DNA of 64,000 nt from Paenibacillus barcinonensis (GCF_003217495.1 NZ_QJSW01000004.1:1-64000), one strand, 5' to 3'. Positions 1 to 6,503 are shown, counted from the stretch's first letter. Notes: a model not told the origin generated them from the sequence alone. Program-made: numbers and translations.

Positions 1-51
1 CAAATGGATGTCGTTCTTGCTCTATGGAAAGAAGGGATGATAAAGCTTTGA
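1..51 (+). CDS. 3' end of an upstream gene (partial)
   Basis: Frame 1 is open from the first base to a TGA at 49-51 and would encode the last 16 residues (QMDVVLALWKEGMIKL) of a protein that starts outside the window. The stop lies about 30 bp before the first attC-like repeat, the same gene-to-repeat spacing seen for the following genes, so this may be the tail of another cassette gene. Too short to assign a family. Confidence 0.4.
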   Translation, partial: QMDVVLALWKEGMIKL

Positions 52-80
52 GTAGCTAACTCGAAGAAGACAATAACTCC

Positions 81-196
81 GGCTAACATAATATTTAAGC
101 AGCGGCTCCACTGGAGCCTTGGTCTGCTGGATGCATTTCGAAGAGGGTATTCGGCAGACAACCCCTTTGGTGTTCATGAATACAACAACGTTAGAT
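81..196 (+). repeat. attC-like intergenic repeat A
   Basis: The 116-bp element opens with GGCTAACAT and closes with AACGTTAGAT, so CTAAC and GTTAG can pair as outer ends like the R'' and R' boxes of integron attC sites. Inside are a perfect hairpin GGCTCC-ACT-GGAGCC (about 104-118), a stem GTCTGC/GCAGAC (about 122-127 with 154-159), and a 3' segment TTCATGAATACAA related to the other copies. The following gene starts 36 bp after it. It shares the TTGGTCTGC and ACCCCTT blocks with repeat F. The attC reading is inference; no integrase is present here. Confidence 0.55.
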
Positions 197-231
197 GAAA
201 GGGACGCTCTAATATTAAGGGGGAATCAAGG

Positions 232-840
232 ATGTTTAACTTTTTTCGTAAGAAATCGAAAGAAACAAAGATTTCACTAGAAAACCAAATAGAGGCACTC
301 AAAGATATTGGTATATCTTTCACAACTGATGATGATGGTGTTGTTAAAGAGTTGTTGCATCATTTTGATCGAGAAACTTACGAAGACGATTTCTATTCTC
401 TCTTACTTTCGATGATCGGTTCAGATCTTGTTGATGAAAATGATAATGAAGTTAGGTTGTCGAAGGATGTTTGGAGCTTTGATACCGAATGCGTTGAGAA
501 CGAAGAGATTTATTCTTCAATCATTAATGAACTCGTAAGTTTAACCCGTGGTAAATTGCAAATACAACAGGTAAAAAGCCATGTAGATTTTGATAATGAA
601 GATGCTAAAGTATCGTTTATTTTAGATGATCAGAAATATGAATGGGAAATACATTTTGAAGATGATTGGATTGACTTTAATTTGCTGAGGAAGATTGGGG
701 AACTAGCTATCAGAAGTGACAAGGAAAATTACTTTATTTATTTTAATGATGGTCAGAATCTTACAATACTATATACAAGTAAAGTCAAACACAAATCAAT
801 TAATGATTTAATAAAAGATCGATTTTCTAAGTTAGCGTAG
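232..840 (+). CDS. Hypothetical protein, 202 aa (cassette gene 1)
   Basis: I do not recognise a family. The ATG at 232 has a good ribosome binding site (AAGGGGGAA about 10 bases upstream). The product is acidic and soluble, with no signal peptide or membrane segment. It begins with a basic stretch (MFNFFRKKSKETK), then runs of Asp/Glu and aromatic residues typical of small immunity-type or cassette proteins. Codon use is AT-rich compared with genes after 4.6 kb. It sits between repeats A and B with no visible promoter or terminator of its own, and all neighbours point the same way, as in a cassette array. Confidence 0.75.
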   Translation: MFNFFRKKSKETKISLENQIEALKDIGISFTTDDDGVVKELLHHFDRETYEDDFYSLLLSMIGSDLVDENDNEVRLSKDVWSFDTECVENEEIYSSIINELVSLTRGKLQIQQVKSHVDFDNEDAKVSFILDDQKYEWEIHFEDDWIDFNLLRKIGELAIRSDKENYFIYFNDGQNLTILYTSKVKHKSINDLIKDRFSKLA

Positions 841-850
841 TCGAGGAAGA

Positions 851-1040
851 TATAACCATCATATAGCAATGTGTTCACGCATCGGCAGACAATCCACCTC
901 GGTCGCCAGGAGATAAGTCAGAGAAGTGGATTCAGGCGATACATCTTACCACCCAACTGCGGTTGCCGCCAGTCGATCGAACTAGCCGTACGACGAGCAG
1001 TTTAGGGTGCCAGGACGTCGTTAACACGAAAACGTTAGAG
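851..1040 (+). repeat. attC-like intergenic repeat B (divergent)
   Basis: A decayed or enlarged copy. The left end TATAACCATCATA follows the upstream motif TCGAGGAAGA that also precedes other copies (CGAAGAAG). A TTCACGC block follows at about 874-880, and the right end reads CACGAAAACGTTAGAG (about 1025-1040), matching the GAATACAACAACGTTAGAT end of repeat A. The middle (about 885-1020) is longer than in copies D and E and has no open gene. The next gene begins 30 bp downstream. Confidence 0.4.
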
Positions 1041-1069
1041 GAAATCCCTGCAAGAACTTGGAGGAACTA

Positions 1070-1516
1070 ATGAAACACATAAACTACTTACAAACAGTAC
1101 CTTCTTGTCGATATGATGACCATGATCGCGAACAAGAAGGAAATAAGAATACTAAATTTGTTGATTTGATAATTGACGGCAGATCTCTTTATCAAATGCT
1201 TAAAAAGTATGATAGGGTCCCGTCACTAGGTTGGGGTAGTGAAGAGCATCAAAAACAAATGATTGACTACTTCTTATTAAATCAATTGCATGCTTACTTA
1301 TTTTATAGATATCCAATACTAGTTTGTCCTTGGTGCGGAGATGAAGAATGTGGTTTTATATCCGTATTTATAGAGAGAGAAGAAGATCTAATAATATGGA
1401 GAGATTTTAAACTAGAACCAGATAATAAATCGATTGATATCGGGCCTTTTTATTTTAGTTGGGAAGATTACAAAAGTGCAATAATTAATACTTATGGAGC
1501 TGCAAGAACTGAATAA
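1070..1516 (+). CDS. Hypothetical protein with CxxC-x4-C motif (cassette gene 2)
   Basis: The 148-residue product is a conserved-looking hypothetical. I prefer ATG 1070 because GGAGG at 1060-1064 sits five bases before it; an in-frame TTG at 1058 would leave no ribosome binding site. Near residue 80 is CPWCGDEECGF, a Cys-x2-Cys-x4-Cys cluster that could bind zinc. It is followed by an acidic and aromatic C-terminal half (IGPFYFSWEDY). There is no signal peptide or membrane segment. The gene is AT-rich and flanked by repeats B and C. Function unknown; a role as a small immunity or regulatory protein would be a guess. Confidence 0.75.
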   Translation: MKHINYLQTVPSCRYDDHDREQEGNKNTKFVDLIIDGRSLYQMLKKYDRVPSLGWGSEEHQKQMIDYFLLNQLHAYLFYRYPILVCPWCGDEECGFISVFIEREEDLIIWRDFKLEPDNKSIDIGPFYFSWEDYKSAIINTYGAARTE

Positions 1517-1550
1517 ATATGTTTAGCTTATCGAAGATGGCAGGGACATT

Positions 1551-1700
1551 ACCTAACGCCGTATTTACGCTGTGGGCCTGAAGGCTCTTGGTGTGCAAGA
1601 GGATTATCGGGGAAGCGAAATTAGCAAATAACTTTGCACCACCTAACCGCGTCGCGGCCGGTCGGGATCCAACCGCAAGTGAAGCAAGGGCGAAATTTCA
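1551..1700 (+). repeat. attC-like intergenic repeat C (degenerate right end)
   Basis: The left end ACCTAACGCCGTATTTACGCTG matches the CTAACATAATACTCACGCTG start of repeat D. It is followed by a small hairpin GGGCCT-GA-AGGCTC and the conserved TTGGTGTGC, whose partner TTTGCACCACC lies at about 1633-1643. A clear GTTAG-type right end is missing, so the boundary is approximate. From about 1700 to 1907 I see no convincing gene; a 26-codon open frame at 1804-1884 lacks a ribosome binding site. This AT-rich gap may be remains of a lost cassette. Confidence 0.4.
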
Positions 1701-1907
1701 AAAGACATCTTCATATGTATTGAGAGCCCATTGAAGATGAATATGAGTACTCATTAGAAAATTATTAGTCCAAAAACATCACATATACATACAGAACAAT
1801 GAAATGGTATTATGGGAACAAATAATTGATGTTGAGACTAAGTTAGATAAGCTTATAGGGGAAAAGATCACTAAGCAGAAATAGACTGTGAAAGGATATA
1901 TATATAT

Positions 1908-2405
1908 ATGATAACAATCTCATGTACTAAAAAGTTATTTGATTCTAGTGCTTTTATCGAGGAACAAGACAATGAATTAGAGGATGAACTCTACAAATGG
2001 CATGCCAATGTATTTCGAATGGCTAAAAAGAATAACTTAATTATTATGAATAATAAGACAAGGTATTGCTTTATTTTGTTTGGAATAAGGAAGGAGCACT
2101 ATAAGAATTTTAAAGAGATATTCCTCAATGCACTTATAGAAAACTTAAAGGCGGACGGAATCTCTGAACCCTTAATTAACAATTACACTAGTAATGCGAA
2201 CAGTATGAAGTTCATCAAAACGTATGATAGAAGCGTCCTTGGATCAATGACAGATATGGTTAAAATGACTGAATTCATGATTGAAGATTATTTACCAATA
2301 CAAGAAATGAATATCATCGAATTAAATAAAATAAACAACGGCACTCCATTAGTAAAGCTAAAAAAATTCCCGAATCAATTTATGAGGGAGGCTCTTAGTA
2401 TCTGA
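1908..2405 (+). CDS. DUF6933-like protein (cassette gene 3)
   Basis: The 165-residue protein begins MITISCTKKLFD, then a LYKWHANVF segment, a hydrophobic strand around NNLIIMNNKTRYCFILFG, and an amphipathic helix ending NLKADGIS. This order resembles DUF6933 proteins, which start with an I..TKKL motif followed by a short tryptophan-containing segment; the assignment is from memory of that pattern. No signal peptide or catalytic motif is visible. ATG 1908 follows GAAAGGATATATATATAT, an unusually long, AT-rich spacer of about 13 bases. The stop lies only 16 bp before repeat D. Function unknown. Confidence 0.65.
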   Translation: MITISCTKKLFDSSAFIEEQDNELEDELYKWHANVFRMAKKNNLIIMNNKTRYCFILFGIRKEHYKNFKEIFLNALIENLKADGISEPLINNYTSNANSMKFIKTYDRSVLGSMTDMVKMTEFMIEDYLPIQEMNIIELNKINNGTPLVKLKKFPNQFMREALSI

Positions 2406-2421
2406 GCCTACAGTGTACTCC

Positions 2422-2518
2422 GTCTAACATAATACTCACGCTGCGGGCATACGCCCTTGGTTCGGCATTCGTCGGATACCCAGCATATGCTGGGTCGTGA
2501 ATACAAGAAACGTTATGT
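2422..2518 (+). repeat. attC-like intergenic repeat D (best-preserved copy)
   Basis: The 97-bp element begins GTCTAAC (2422-2428, which fits the integron R'' consensus RYYYAAC) and ends CGTTATGTG (GTTATGT at 2512-2518). Four bases inside the left end, TACTCACG (2433-2440) pairs with CGTGAATA (2496-2503), giving an L''/L' type inner stem. Between them are the hairpin GGGC-ATAC-GCCC, an imperfect stem TTCGGC/GTCGGA, and a perfect 18-bp palindrome ACCCAGCATATGCTGGGT (2478-2495). The upstream stop codon is 16 bp away and the next gene starts 47 bp after the element. Size and nested stems match attC sites. Confidence 0.6.
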
Positions 2519-2565
2519 GACATTCAGCAACACATTTTAAAACAACATCGAAGTGAGATGAATAA

Positions 2566-3033
2566 ATGACAAAAAAACGATGGGAAGAAATAAATAATCA
2601 AAACGATATTGATAAATTAATGAGATTGTTTGGTGGGTTTCACGACTCATGTATTAAGGAGCTTTATATGTGGACAGATCATTATGTTAATGAGGATCTT
2701 TCGATGTCGGTATCAGCAAACCGTGATCATAGAGTTAGACTATTCCTTCAAAGACAAAACACAGATCCAACAGCGATTGAATTTATATTTGATGAATTGG
2801 TTCAATTATTTGTTAATCCGAGTCCGGAGAATTACGATTCGATTATCTACGGAGCGACTTTTTTTCATAGGGATGGTTTGTTTTACTGGGCCAATGATAG
2901 TGAATGGAATCCAGATGAACCCTATAAATTCTCTAACATAAACTGGATTTGCTCCAAGAAAGTGAAATGGAGAGAGGTGAGTGATTGGACTGGAAAGACC
3001 TTGAGATACGGGCCAAGAGATGATTTGAAATAA
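2566..3033 (+). CDS. Hypothetical protein, 155 aa (cassette gene 4)
   Basis: No family recognised with confidence. The product is soluble and rich in aromatic and acidic residues, with an N-terminal FGGFHDSCIKE motif (about residues 22-32) and a C-terminal W-rich part (INWICSKKVKWREVSDW). FGGFHDS-type motifs recur in small uncharacterised proteins of Firmicutes, in my recollection. ATG 2566 is preceded by GAAGTGAGATGAATA, a modest ribosome binding site. The gene lies between repeats D and E, the two best-matched copies, so these two sites and this gene form a clean candidate cassette unit (about 2513-3178). Confidence 0.7.
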   Translation: MTKKRWEEINNQNDIDKLMRLFGGFHDSCIKELYMWTDHYVNEDLSMSVSANRDHRVRLFLQRQNTDPTAIEFIFDELVQLFVNPSPENYDSIIYGATFFHRDGLFYWANDSEWNPDEPYKFSNINWICSKKVKWREVSDWTGKTLRYGPRDDLK

Positions 3034-3046
3034 GCACTCGAAGAAG

Positions 3047-3183
3047 GGCTGAACATAACATAACATAACATAACATAACATAACATAACATAACATGATA
3101 CTCACGCTACGGGCATAGGCCCTTGGTCCGGCATTGGCCGGACACCTGACATGTGTCGGGTCGTGAATACAGGAACGGTATGC
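3047..3183 (+). repeat. attC-like intergenic repeat E with expanded left end
   Basis: Closely related to repeat D. After the tandem AACAT run come GATACTCACGCTACGGGC, a GGGC-ATA-GGCCC hairpin, TTGGTCCGGC paired with GCCGGACACC (7 bp perfect), a CCTGACATGTGTCGGG hairpin, then TCGTGAATACAGGAACGGTATGCG. The right box reads GGTATGC (3177-3183) instead of GTTATGT, so one core base has changed. The upstream context CTCGAAGAAG (3037-3046) also precedes repeat A. D and E differ mainly by compensating changes inside stems, which suggests that structure is conserved. Confidence 0.6.
3052..3096 (+). repeat. (AACAT)9 microsatellite in repeat E
   Basis: Nine perfect copies of AACAT fill 45 bp exactly where repeat D has one CTAACAT at its left (R''-like) end. 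Replication slippage on the R'' box is the simplest origin. The run makes a spurious reverse-strand reading frame (repeated MLCYV), which is not a gene. Copy number is likely variable between strains. Confidence 0.9.
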
Positions 3184-3578
3184 GACAGAACCTAATTGCT
3201 GCTACATATCCTTCGATCGAACCCCCAACGACAATTGCAAATTCAGAATCAGATTCTATAGAAGAGGCTGTATTCACTGATCCGCCAGTTTCAACTCCTG
3301 AATTAGGAAATATTAAAGAAGATAAATATTATTCAATCAAATATAAACAATCCCTAGTTCAACTGAGAGATGATGAAAAGACAGTAGTGCATATATTAGG
3401 GGAGCCTGACGAAGCTTCTCAAGTTAAGCAACTCGGTGATGGAGCAGATATCTTACTGGATTTCATGAAAGAGCTGACTCAAGAAACGAACAAAGAAATA
3501 ATATTAACTCCAGAGTCAACAATCGAAGAAGTTTATATATCTGTAAAGCCAAATGAAACTATAAAGTATAACCTCTAA
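3180..3578 (+). CDS. Truncated lipoprotein-like hypothetical protein (cassette gene 5)
   Basis: The 132-residue frame has its first ATG at 3180, inside the right end of repeat E, with AGGA six bases upstream; a GTG at 3153 deeper in the repeat is less likely. The sequence (IEPPTTIANSESDSIEEA, then YYSIKYKQSLVQLRDDEK, then HILGEPDE) resembles the mature part of a secreted lipoprotein: a Ser/Thr/Pro-rich linker followed by a small domain with an LGEP turn. There is no signal peptide or lipobox. I infer that the 5' end was lost when the gene became fused to the repeat, so it may be non-functional. Confidence 0.5.
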   Translation: MRQNLIAATYPSIEPPTTIANSESDSIEEAVFTDPPVSTPELGNIKEDKYYSIKYKQSLVQLRDDEKTVVHILGEPDEASQVKQLGDGADILLDFMKELTQETNKEIILTPESTIEEVYISVKPNETIKYNL

Positions 3579-3596
3579 GTACTATACCTGGACTTC

Positions 3597-3821
3597 TCCT
3601 AACATTACATTCCCGAATTTGGACTCGAGGAAATCTTAGTCGGCAGAAGTATAGGCGTGAAGCTAATCAAGCAACACGTCCGCACTATCCTATCTGCGTC
3701 ATGGACTGTCCTAACGGATCTGTACGATGGTAGTTTTGAAGCCTTGGTCTGCGGATAGATTTCGGAGGGACTTCAGCATATAACCCCTTCGGAGGTTCGT
3801 GAAATAGAGTTAACGTTTAAA
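3597..3821 (+). repeat. attC-like repeat F (possibly two fused copies)
   Basis: A left end TCCTAACATTACATTCCCG at 3597 and a second TCCTAAC at 3708-3714 both precede one right half: GAAGCCTTGGTCTGC (from about 3750), ACCCCTTCGGAGGTTCGTGAAATAGAG, and GTTTAAA at 3815-3821. The right part closely follows repeat A (AGCCTTGGTCTGC ... ACCCCTTTGGTGTTCATGAATACAAC). From 3708 to 3821 is 114 bp, nearly the length of repeat A. The extra 110 bp at the left may be the remains of a second element that lost its gene and right end. Confidence 0.5.
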
Positions 3822-3929
3822 GGATACTGGATAAAACTCTGGATTTATTGATTTTCAGAAGGATTTTATCAGATTATGACAGAATTACTTTGGTATGGGT
3901 TGATCATAAACGAAAGGACAGTGGTAAAC

Positions 3930-4217
3930 ATGAAAAAGAAATATTTTTTACTAGCGTTACTTCTCCTTGTTTTAGTATTTTCTTTAACGGGGTGCGTGCC
4001 TGGAGATGGAGCTAATAATGAGGAGCATCTTGCCGGTTTTTTCTGGGGAATTTGGCATGGCTGGATCGCACCTATATCTCTGATTATCGGTATCTTCAAG
4101 GACAATATTCGGATTTATGAAATCAATAACATCGGATGGTGGTATGATTTAGGTTTTTACATCGCTGTAATTAGTGGTTTTGGTGGACTTTCTCTGTCGC
4201 GTCGACGTAAGAAATGA
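3930..4217 (+). CDS. Small lipoprotein-type membrane protein
   Basis: The 95-residue protein starts at ATG 3930 (AAAGGA about ten bases upstream); a longer frame from 3876 has no ribosome binding site. It has a signal segment ending in a lipobox-like LTGC (MKKKYFLLALLLLVLVFSLTGC). The conserved core FFWGIWHGWIAPISL is followed by a second hydrophobic stretch (LGFYIAVISGFGGLSL) and a basic tail RRRKK. GIWHG-IAP proteins are small uncharacterised membrane proteins found in many bacteria, as I recall. It follows repeat F directly and may be the last cassette or the first flanking gene. Confidence 0.7.
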   Translation: MKKKYFLLALLLLVLVFSLTGCVPGDGANNEEHLAGFFWGIWHGWIAPISLIIGIFKDNIRIYEINNIGWWYDLGFYIAVISGFGGLSLSRRRKK

Positions 4218-4381
4218 TAAAATTATAAAGATGACAGAAATTCATGTTGTACGTCATAAGCAATCATAATTTACATAAATTCGGTTTTATCTGGTATGAA
4301 AAAGAGAATACATCCGGGTTCATTTGTGATTTTTGCTTGTGAATAATTACAGTAATAAGGGATATGGATTTGAAATGATGA

Positions 4382-4413
4382 CACGAAGCAGTTCAACGGA
4401 CTGCTTTTTCGTG
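4382..4413 (+). terminator. Hairpin terminator
   Basis: CACGAAGCAGT and ACTGCTTTTTCGTG form a stem with a 7-base loop and an internal T-run. It is placed about 165 bp after the small membrane protein gene and before the DUF2185-like remnant. Confidence 0.55.
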
Positions 4414-4439
4414 TATTTATGGTCAGTATAAGGAAGAAC

Positions 4440-4601
4440 GAGGCCTAGATTTTCCATATAGCGGCTGGCGCTGTATGGCGGGGATGAGGATGAGGAATCC
4501 ACATGGGTAATCCGGATAATCATGAGATGTATCAAGAACTTGTGCTGGATAAGGAGTGGGATCAGTATAAAAGTAAAACACAAAAAAAGCGGCATGGTTA
4601 G
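4440..4601 (+). pseudogene. DUF2185/Imm33-like protein remnant (frameshifted)
   Basis: One frame reads GLDFPYSGWRCMAG, and after a frame change the DNA reads GGDEDEEST, then NPDNHEMYQELVLDKEWDQY to a stop at 4599-4601. Joined, this follows the pattern SGWRF-SGDEDEEY-NPDN--IY known from DUF2185 proteins, many of which are predicted immunity proteins of polymorphic toxin systems. The 5' half and start are missing. A 32-codon frame starting at ATG 4503 exists but has no good ribosome binding site. The family call rests on the recognisable motif order and is moderate. Confidence 0.5.
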
Positions 4602-4607
4602 CCGCTT
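4587..4607 (-). terminator. Terminator of the SDR gene
   Basis: AAGCGGC-7-GCCGCTT hairpin. On the reverse strand it is followed by seven T residues (4582-4588 read as A on the plus strand), about 6 bp after the SDR stop codon. Confidence 0.85.
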
Positions 4608-4612
4608 CTTGT

Positions 4613-5440
4613 TTATTCGTGGAAATTTCCTTGTCCAGTCAGAATGCCACCAGAGAATCCGTAATCTACGACCAAGTCCGTACCACTGATGTAACGAGCC
4701 TCATCACTGTTGATATAGATTAAAGCTCTCGCTTGGTCTAAAGGTTCAGATGGTACGCCAATCAAAGAGACATTTTTTGCGCCGTCATTTTCGGTGATTC
4801 CAAACTGAGAAAGCATAGGGGGTGCTGTTGCTCCAGGGCTTACAGAGTTAATTCTGATTTTTTTAGCAGACAGTTCCCAGGACTTCTGTTTGACGTATAC
4901 GATGGTTGCTTCTTTGGAGAAGGTATAACCACGGTTGTTCCCTTCCACACTTCCACCCAAAACAGAAGGATCTTCTTGGTTCTCCGACAAATATTGTACA
5001 GCCGCATCAAAATCAGGCGTGGATAAAAATTCAAGTAGTTTAGGAAGGTTAGCGAACCAACCCATACCACCAATTGAAGCAATAAAGCCAATGGATCCGT
5101 TTTCAGAAATTCTTGGAATGAGGTTCTCAATTAAATGGCGATGGCCAACAAAATTAATTGTTGCTACACTAAGCGGTGTCATGCCTTTACCAGCGACACC
5201 AGCACAAGCGAATATGGAATCAATGCTCTCTGGAAGTTTAGAGATAGCGGTATCAATGGACTCTCTTTGGCTGAGATTGACCTCAACGAATGCTTTTACC
5301 GGGTAAGAAGGTTCTTTTAAATCTAAAGCATATACCTCAGCGCCAAGCTCAATGAGCAATTTGGCTGTTTCTTGACCCATACCTGATGCAGCTCCTGTGA
5401 CAACTACAGTTTTTCCTGCATAGCTAATGTTGTTCGTCAT
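4613..5440 (-). CDS. SDR-family NAD(P)-dependent oxidoreductase
   Basis: The 275-residue protein is a short-chain dehydrogenase/reductase. The nucleotide-binding motif TGAASGMG is near residue 15. An FACAGVAG segment corresponds to the NAG motif, the SIGGMG segment supplies the likely catalytic Ser, and YTFSKEA (about residues 170-176) gives the Tyr and Lys of the YxxxK motif. A 40-residue insertion between Ser and Tyr, and the two-motif order, resemble hydroxysteroid-type 'coniferyl alcohol dehydrogenase' SDRs. Substrate unknown. It is transcribed away from the TetR gene, which very likely controls it. The start follows GAGAGGACG on the reverse strand. Confidence 0.9.
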   Translation of the reverse strand: MTNNISYAGKTVVVTGAASGMGQETAKLLIELGAEVYALDLKEPSYPVKAFVEVNLSQRESIDTAISKLPESIDSIFACAGVAGKGMTPLSVATINFVGHRHLIENLIPRISENGSIGFIASIGGMGWFANLPKLLEFLSTPDFDAAVQYLSENQEDPSVLGGSVEGNNRGYTFSKEATIVYVKQKSWELSAKKIRINSVSPGATAPPMLSQFGITENDGAKNVSLIGVPSEPLDQARALIYINSDEARYISGTDLVVDYGFSGGILTGQGNFHE

Positions 5441-5560
5441 AAATAATTTCGTCCTCTCATCTGCAGTATAGGCTTACCTCTGTATTACTGATTTCACTTA
5501 CATGTATAGAATAGAAAGAATGACACGGAATCTCAATAATCAATATGTCTAGTTGTGTTG

Positions 5561-5637
5561 GAGTTTCAACAAAAGCAATAATTATGTTAAATTAGAAGTG
5601 ACAAATCAAACAGATGGGAGCGGTTTTGTTGAAACTC
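5561..5637. promoter_or_regulatory. Inverted repeat in the SDR-TetR divergent region
   Basis: GAGTTTCAACAAAA (5561-5574) is repeated as a perfect inverted copy TTTTGTTGAAACTC (5624-5637). The 14-bp arms are separated by 49 bp, and the right arm overlaps the start of the tetR reading frame. The gap contains a candidate -10 (TATGTT/TTAAAT). This fits two operator half-sites flanking the divergent promoters, but TetR sites are usually compact, so a loop or another binding protein is possible. Confidence 0.5.
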
Positions 5638-6243
5638 TCTCCAAGACAGATGAACAGAAAGCAACAGACGATTCGTGAACTAAAGTCCTCCTTCATTGAC
5701 CTTATTATCCTGAAGGGTTCTATTGAAAATATTACAATATTAGATATTACAGACAGGGCCAACCTTAATAGGGGAACATTTTATACTCATTTCAATGATA
5801 AGTATGATCTAACAACAGCCTTGTTTGCGGATGCGATTGATGAAATAGCTACAAAGCTCAAGGAATTAACACCAATAGGCACGAAGCGTATTAAAGCAGA
5901 AGGGATTCTGCCTTCAACCAAATGTATATTTGAACATATTGAAGAGCATAAGAGCTTGTATGCTGCGCTCGATCTACTAGATTTGAAGCACAGTCTGTAT
6001 GAAAGATTTGAAATGATGTTTTATTCGTTGTTAAAGGAAAAAGAAGTTGTGTTTGTAAGAGAATCCAGTCCCCATGAAACGGATGGTGACAATGATCTTA
6101 TCATCAGCTACTATATTCATTCTATTATTGGGATAATTAAATACTGGATTAGATCCGACTTTAAATATACTGCATCGTATATGGGAGAACAGCTGACATC
6201 CATGTACTCCAATCGAGTAACTGGATTTCTAATGAGTGATTGA
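5614..6243 (+). CDS. TetR/AcrR-family transcriptional regulator
   Basis: The 209-residue protein has an N-terminal helix-turn-helix of TetR type (about residues 15-60: ITILDITDRANLNRGTFYTHF, followed by NDKYDL). The rest is helical and ends with a C-terminal region (YYIHSIIGIIKYWI) like the TetR_C domain of YfiR/DhaS-type regulators. It probably represses the divergent SDR gene and itself. The start is uncertain: ATG 5614 lacks a ribosome binding site, whereas GGGAG at 5616-5620 would serve TTG 5626 or TTG 5629, so the true protein may be four or five residues shorter. Confidence 0.88.
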   Translation: MGAVLLKLSPRQMNRKQQTIRELKSSFIDLIILKGSIENITILDITDRANLNRGTFYTHFNDKYDLTTALFADAIDEIATKLKELTPIGTKRIKAEGILPSTKCIFEHIEEHKSLYAALDLLDLKHSLYERFEMMFYSLLKEKEVVFVRESSPHETDGDNDLIISYYIHSIIGIIKYWIRSDFKYTASYMGEQLTSMYSNRVTGFLMSD

Positions 6244-6385
6244 TAGGATGCATATAAGAAAAAATCGACTTGGGAGTGCAAGGGAATATCTATACACTCA
6301 TTATAGGCCCAGCTCATATTCGGGATACAACGGGAGAGCTTGTGCTGAATGATGCGTGGTGAACTCAGACGGATTGATTGAAGAA

Positions 6386-6412
6386 GAAGCAGCCATAGAA
6401 CAAGGTTGCTTC
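6386..6412 (+). terminator. Terminator after the TetR region
   Basis: GAAGCAGCC-9-GGTTGCTTC stem followed by TTTTCTG. It lies 140 bp after the tetR stop; the bases between (6244-6385) show no convincing gene. Confidence 0.65.
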
Positions 6413-6503
6413 TTTTCTGATTTTGCACTTCGCAAATGGAACATTGTGGGTTATATTGGATATGACTTGGTTCTCTAGTAGAGAAATGGTGAGGTGTTCA
6501 ACC

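Noticed and set aside
1804..1884. 26-codon frame in the AT-rich gap, containing GTTAGAT at 1842-1848
   Set aside because: No ribosome binding site. The GTTAGAT could have been read as the missing right end of repeat C, but there are no matching flanking blocks, so it is probably chance.
2806..3105. Reverse-strand 99-codon frame with repeated MLCYV
   Set aside because: It is produced by the (AACAT)9 microsatellite and overlaps cassette gene 4 and repeat E; no ribosome binding site and low-complexity start.
81..3821. Insertion sequence or group II intron as source of the repeats
   Set aside because: No transposase or reverse transcriptase frame, no target duplications visible, and each element stays in the same orientation with a gene between.
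1..4300. CRISPR array as an explanation of the repeats
   Set aside because: Repeats are about 100 bp or longer, imperfect, and separated by genes; there are no short regular spacers and no cas genes.
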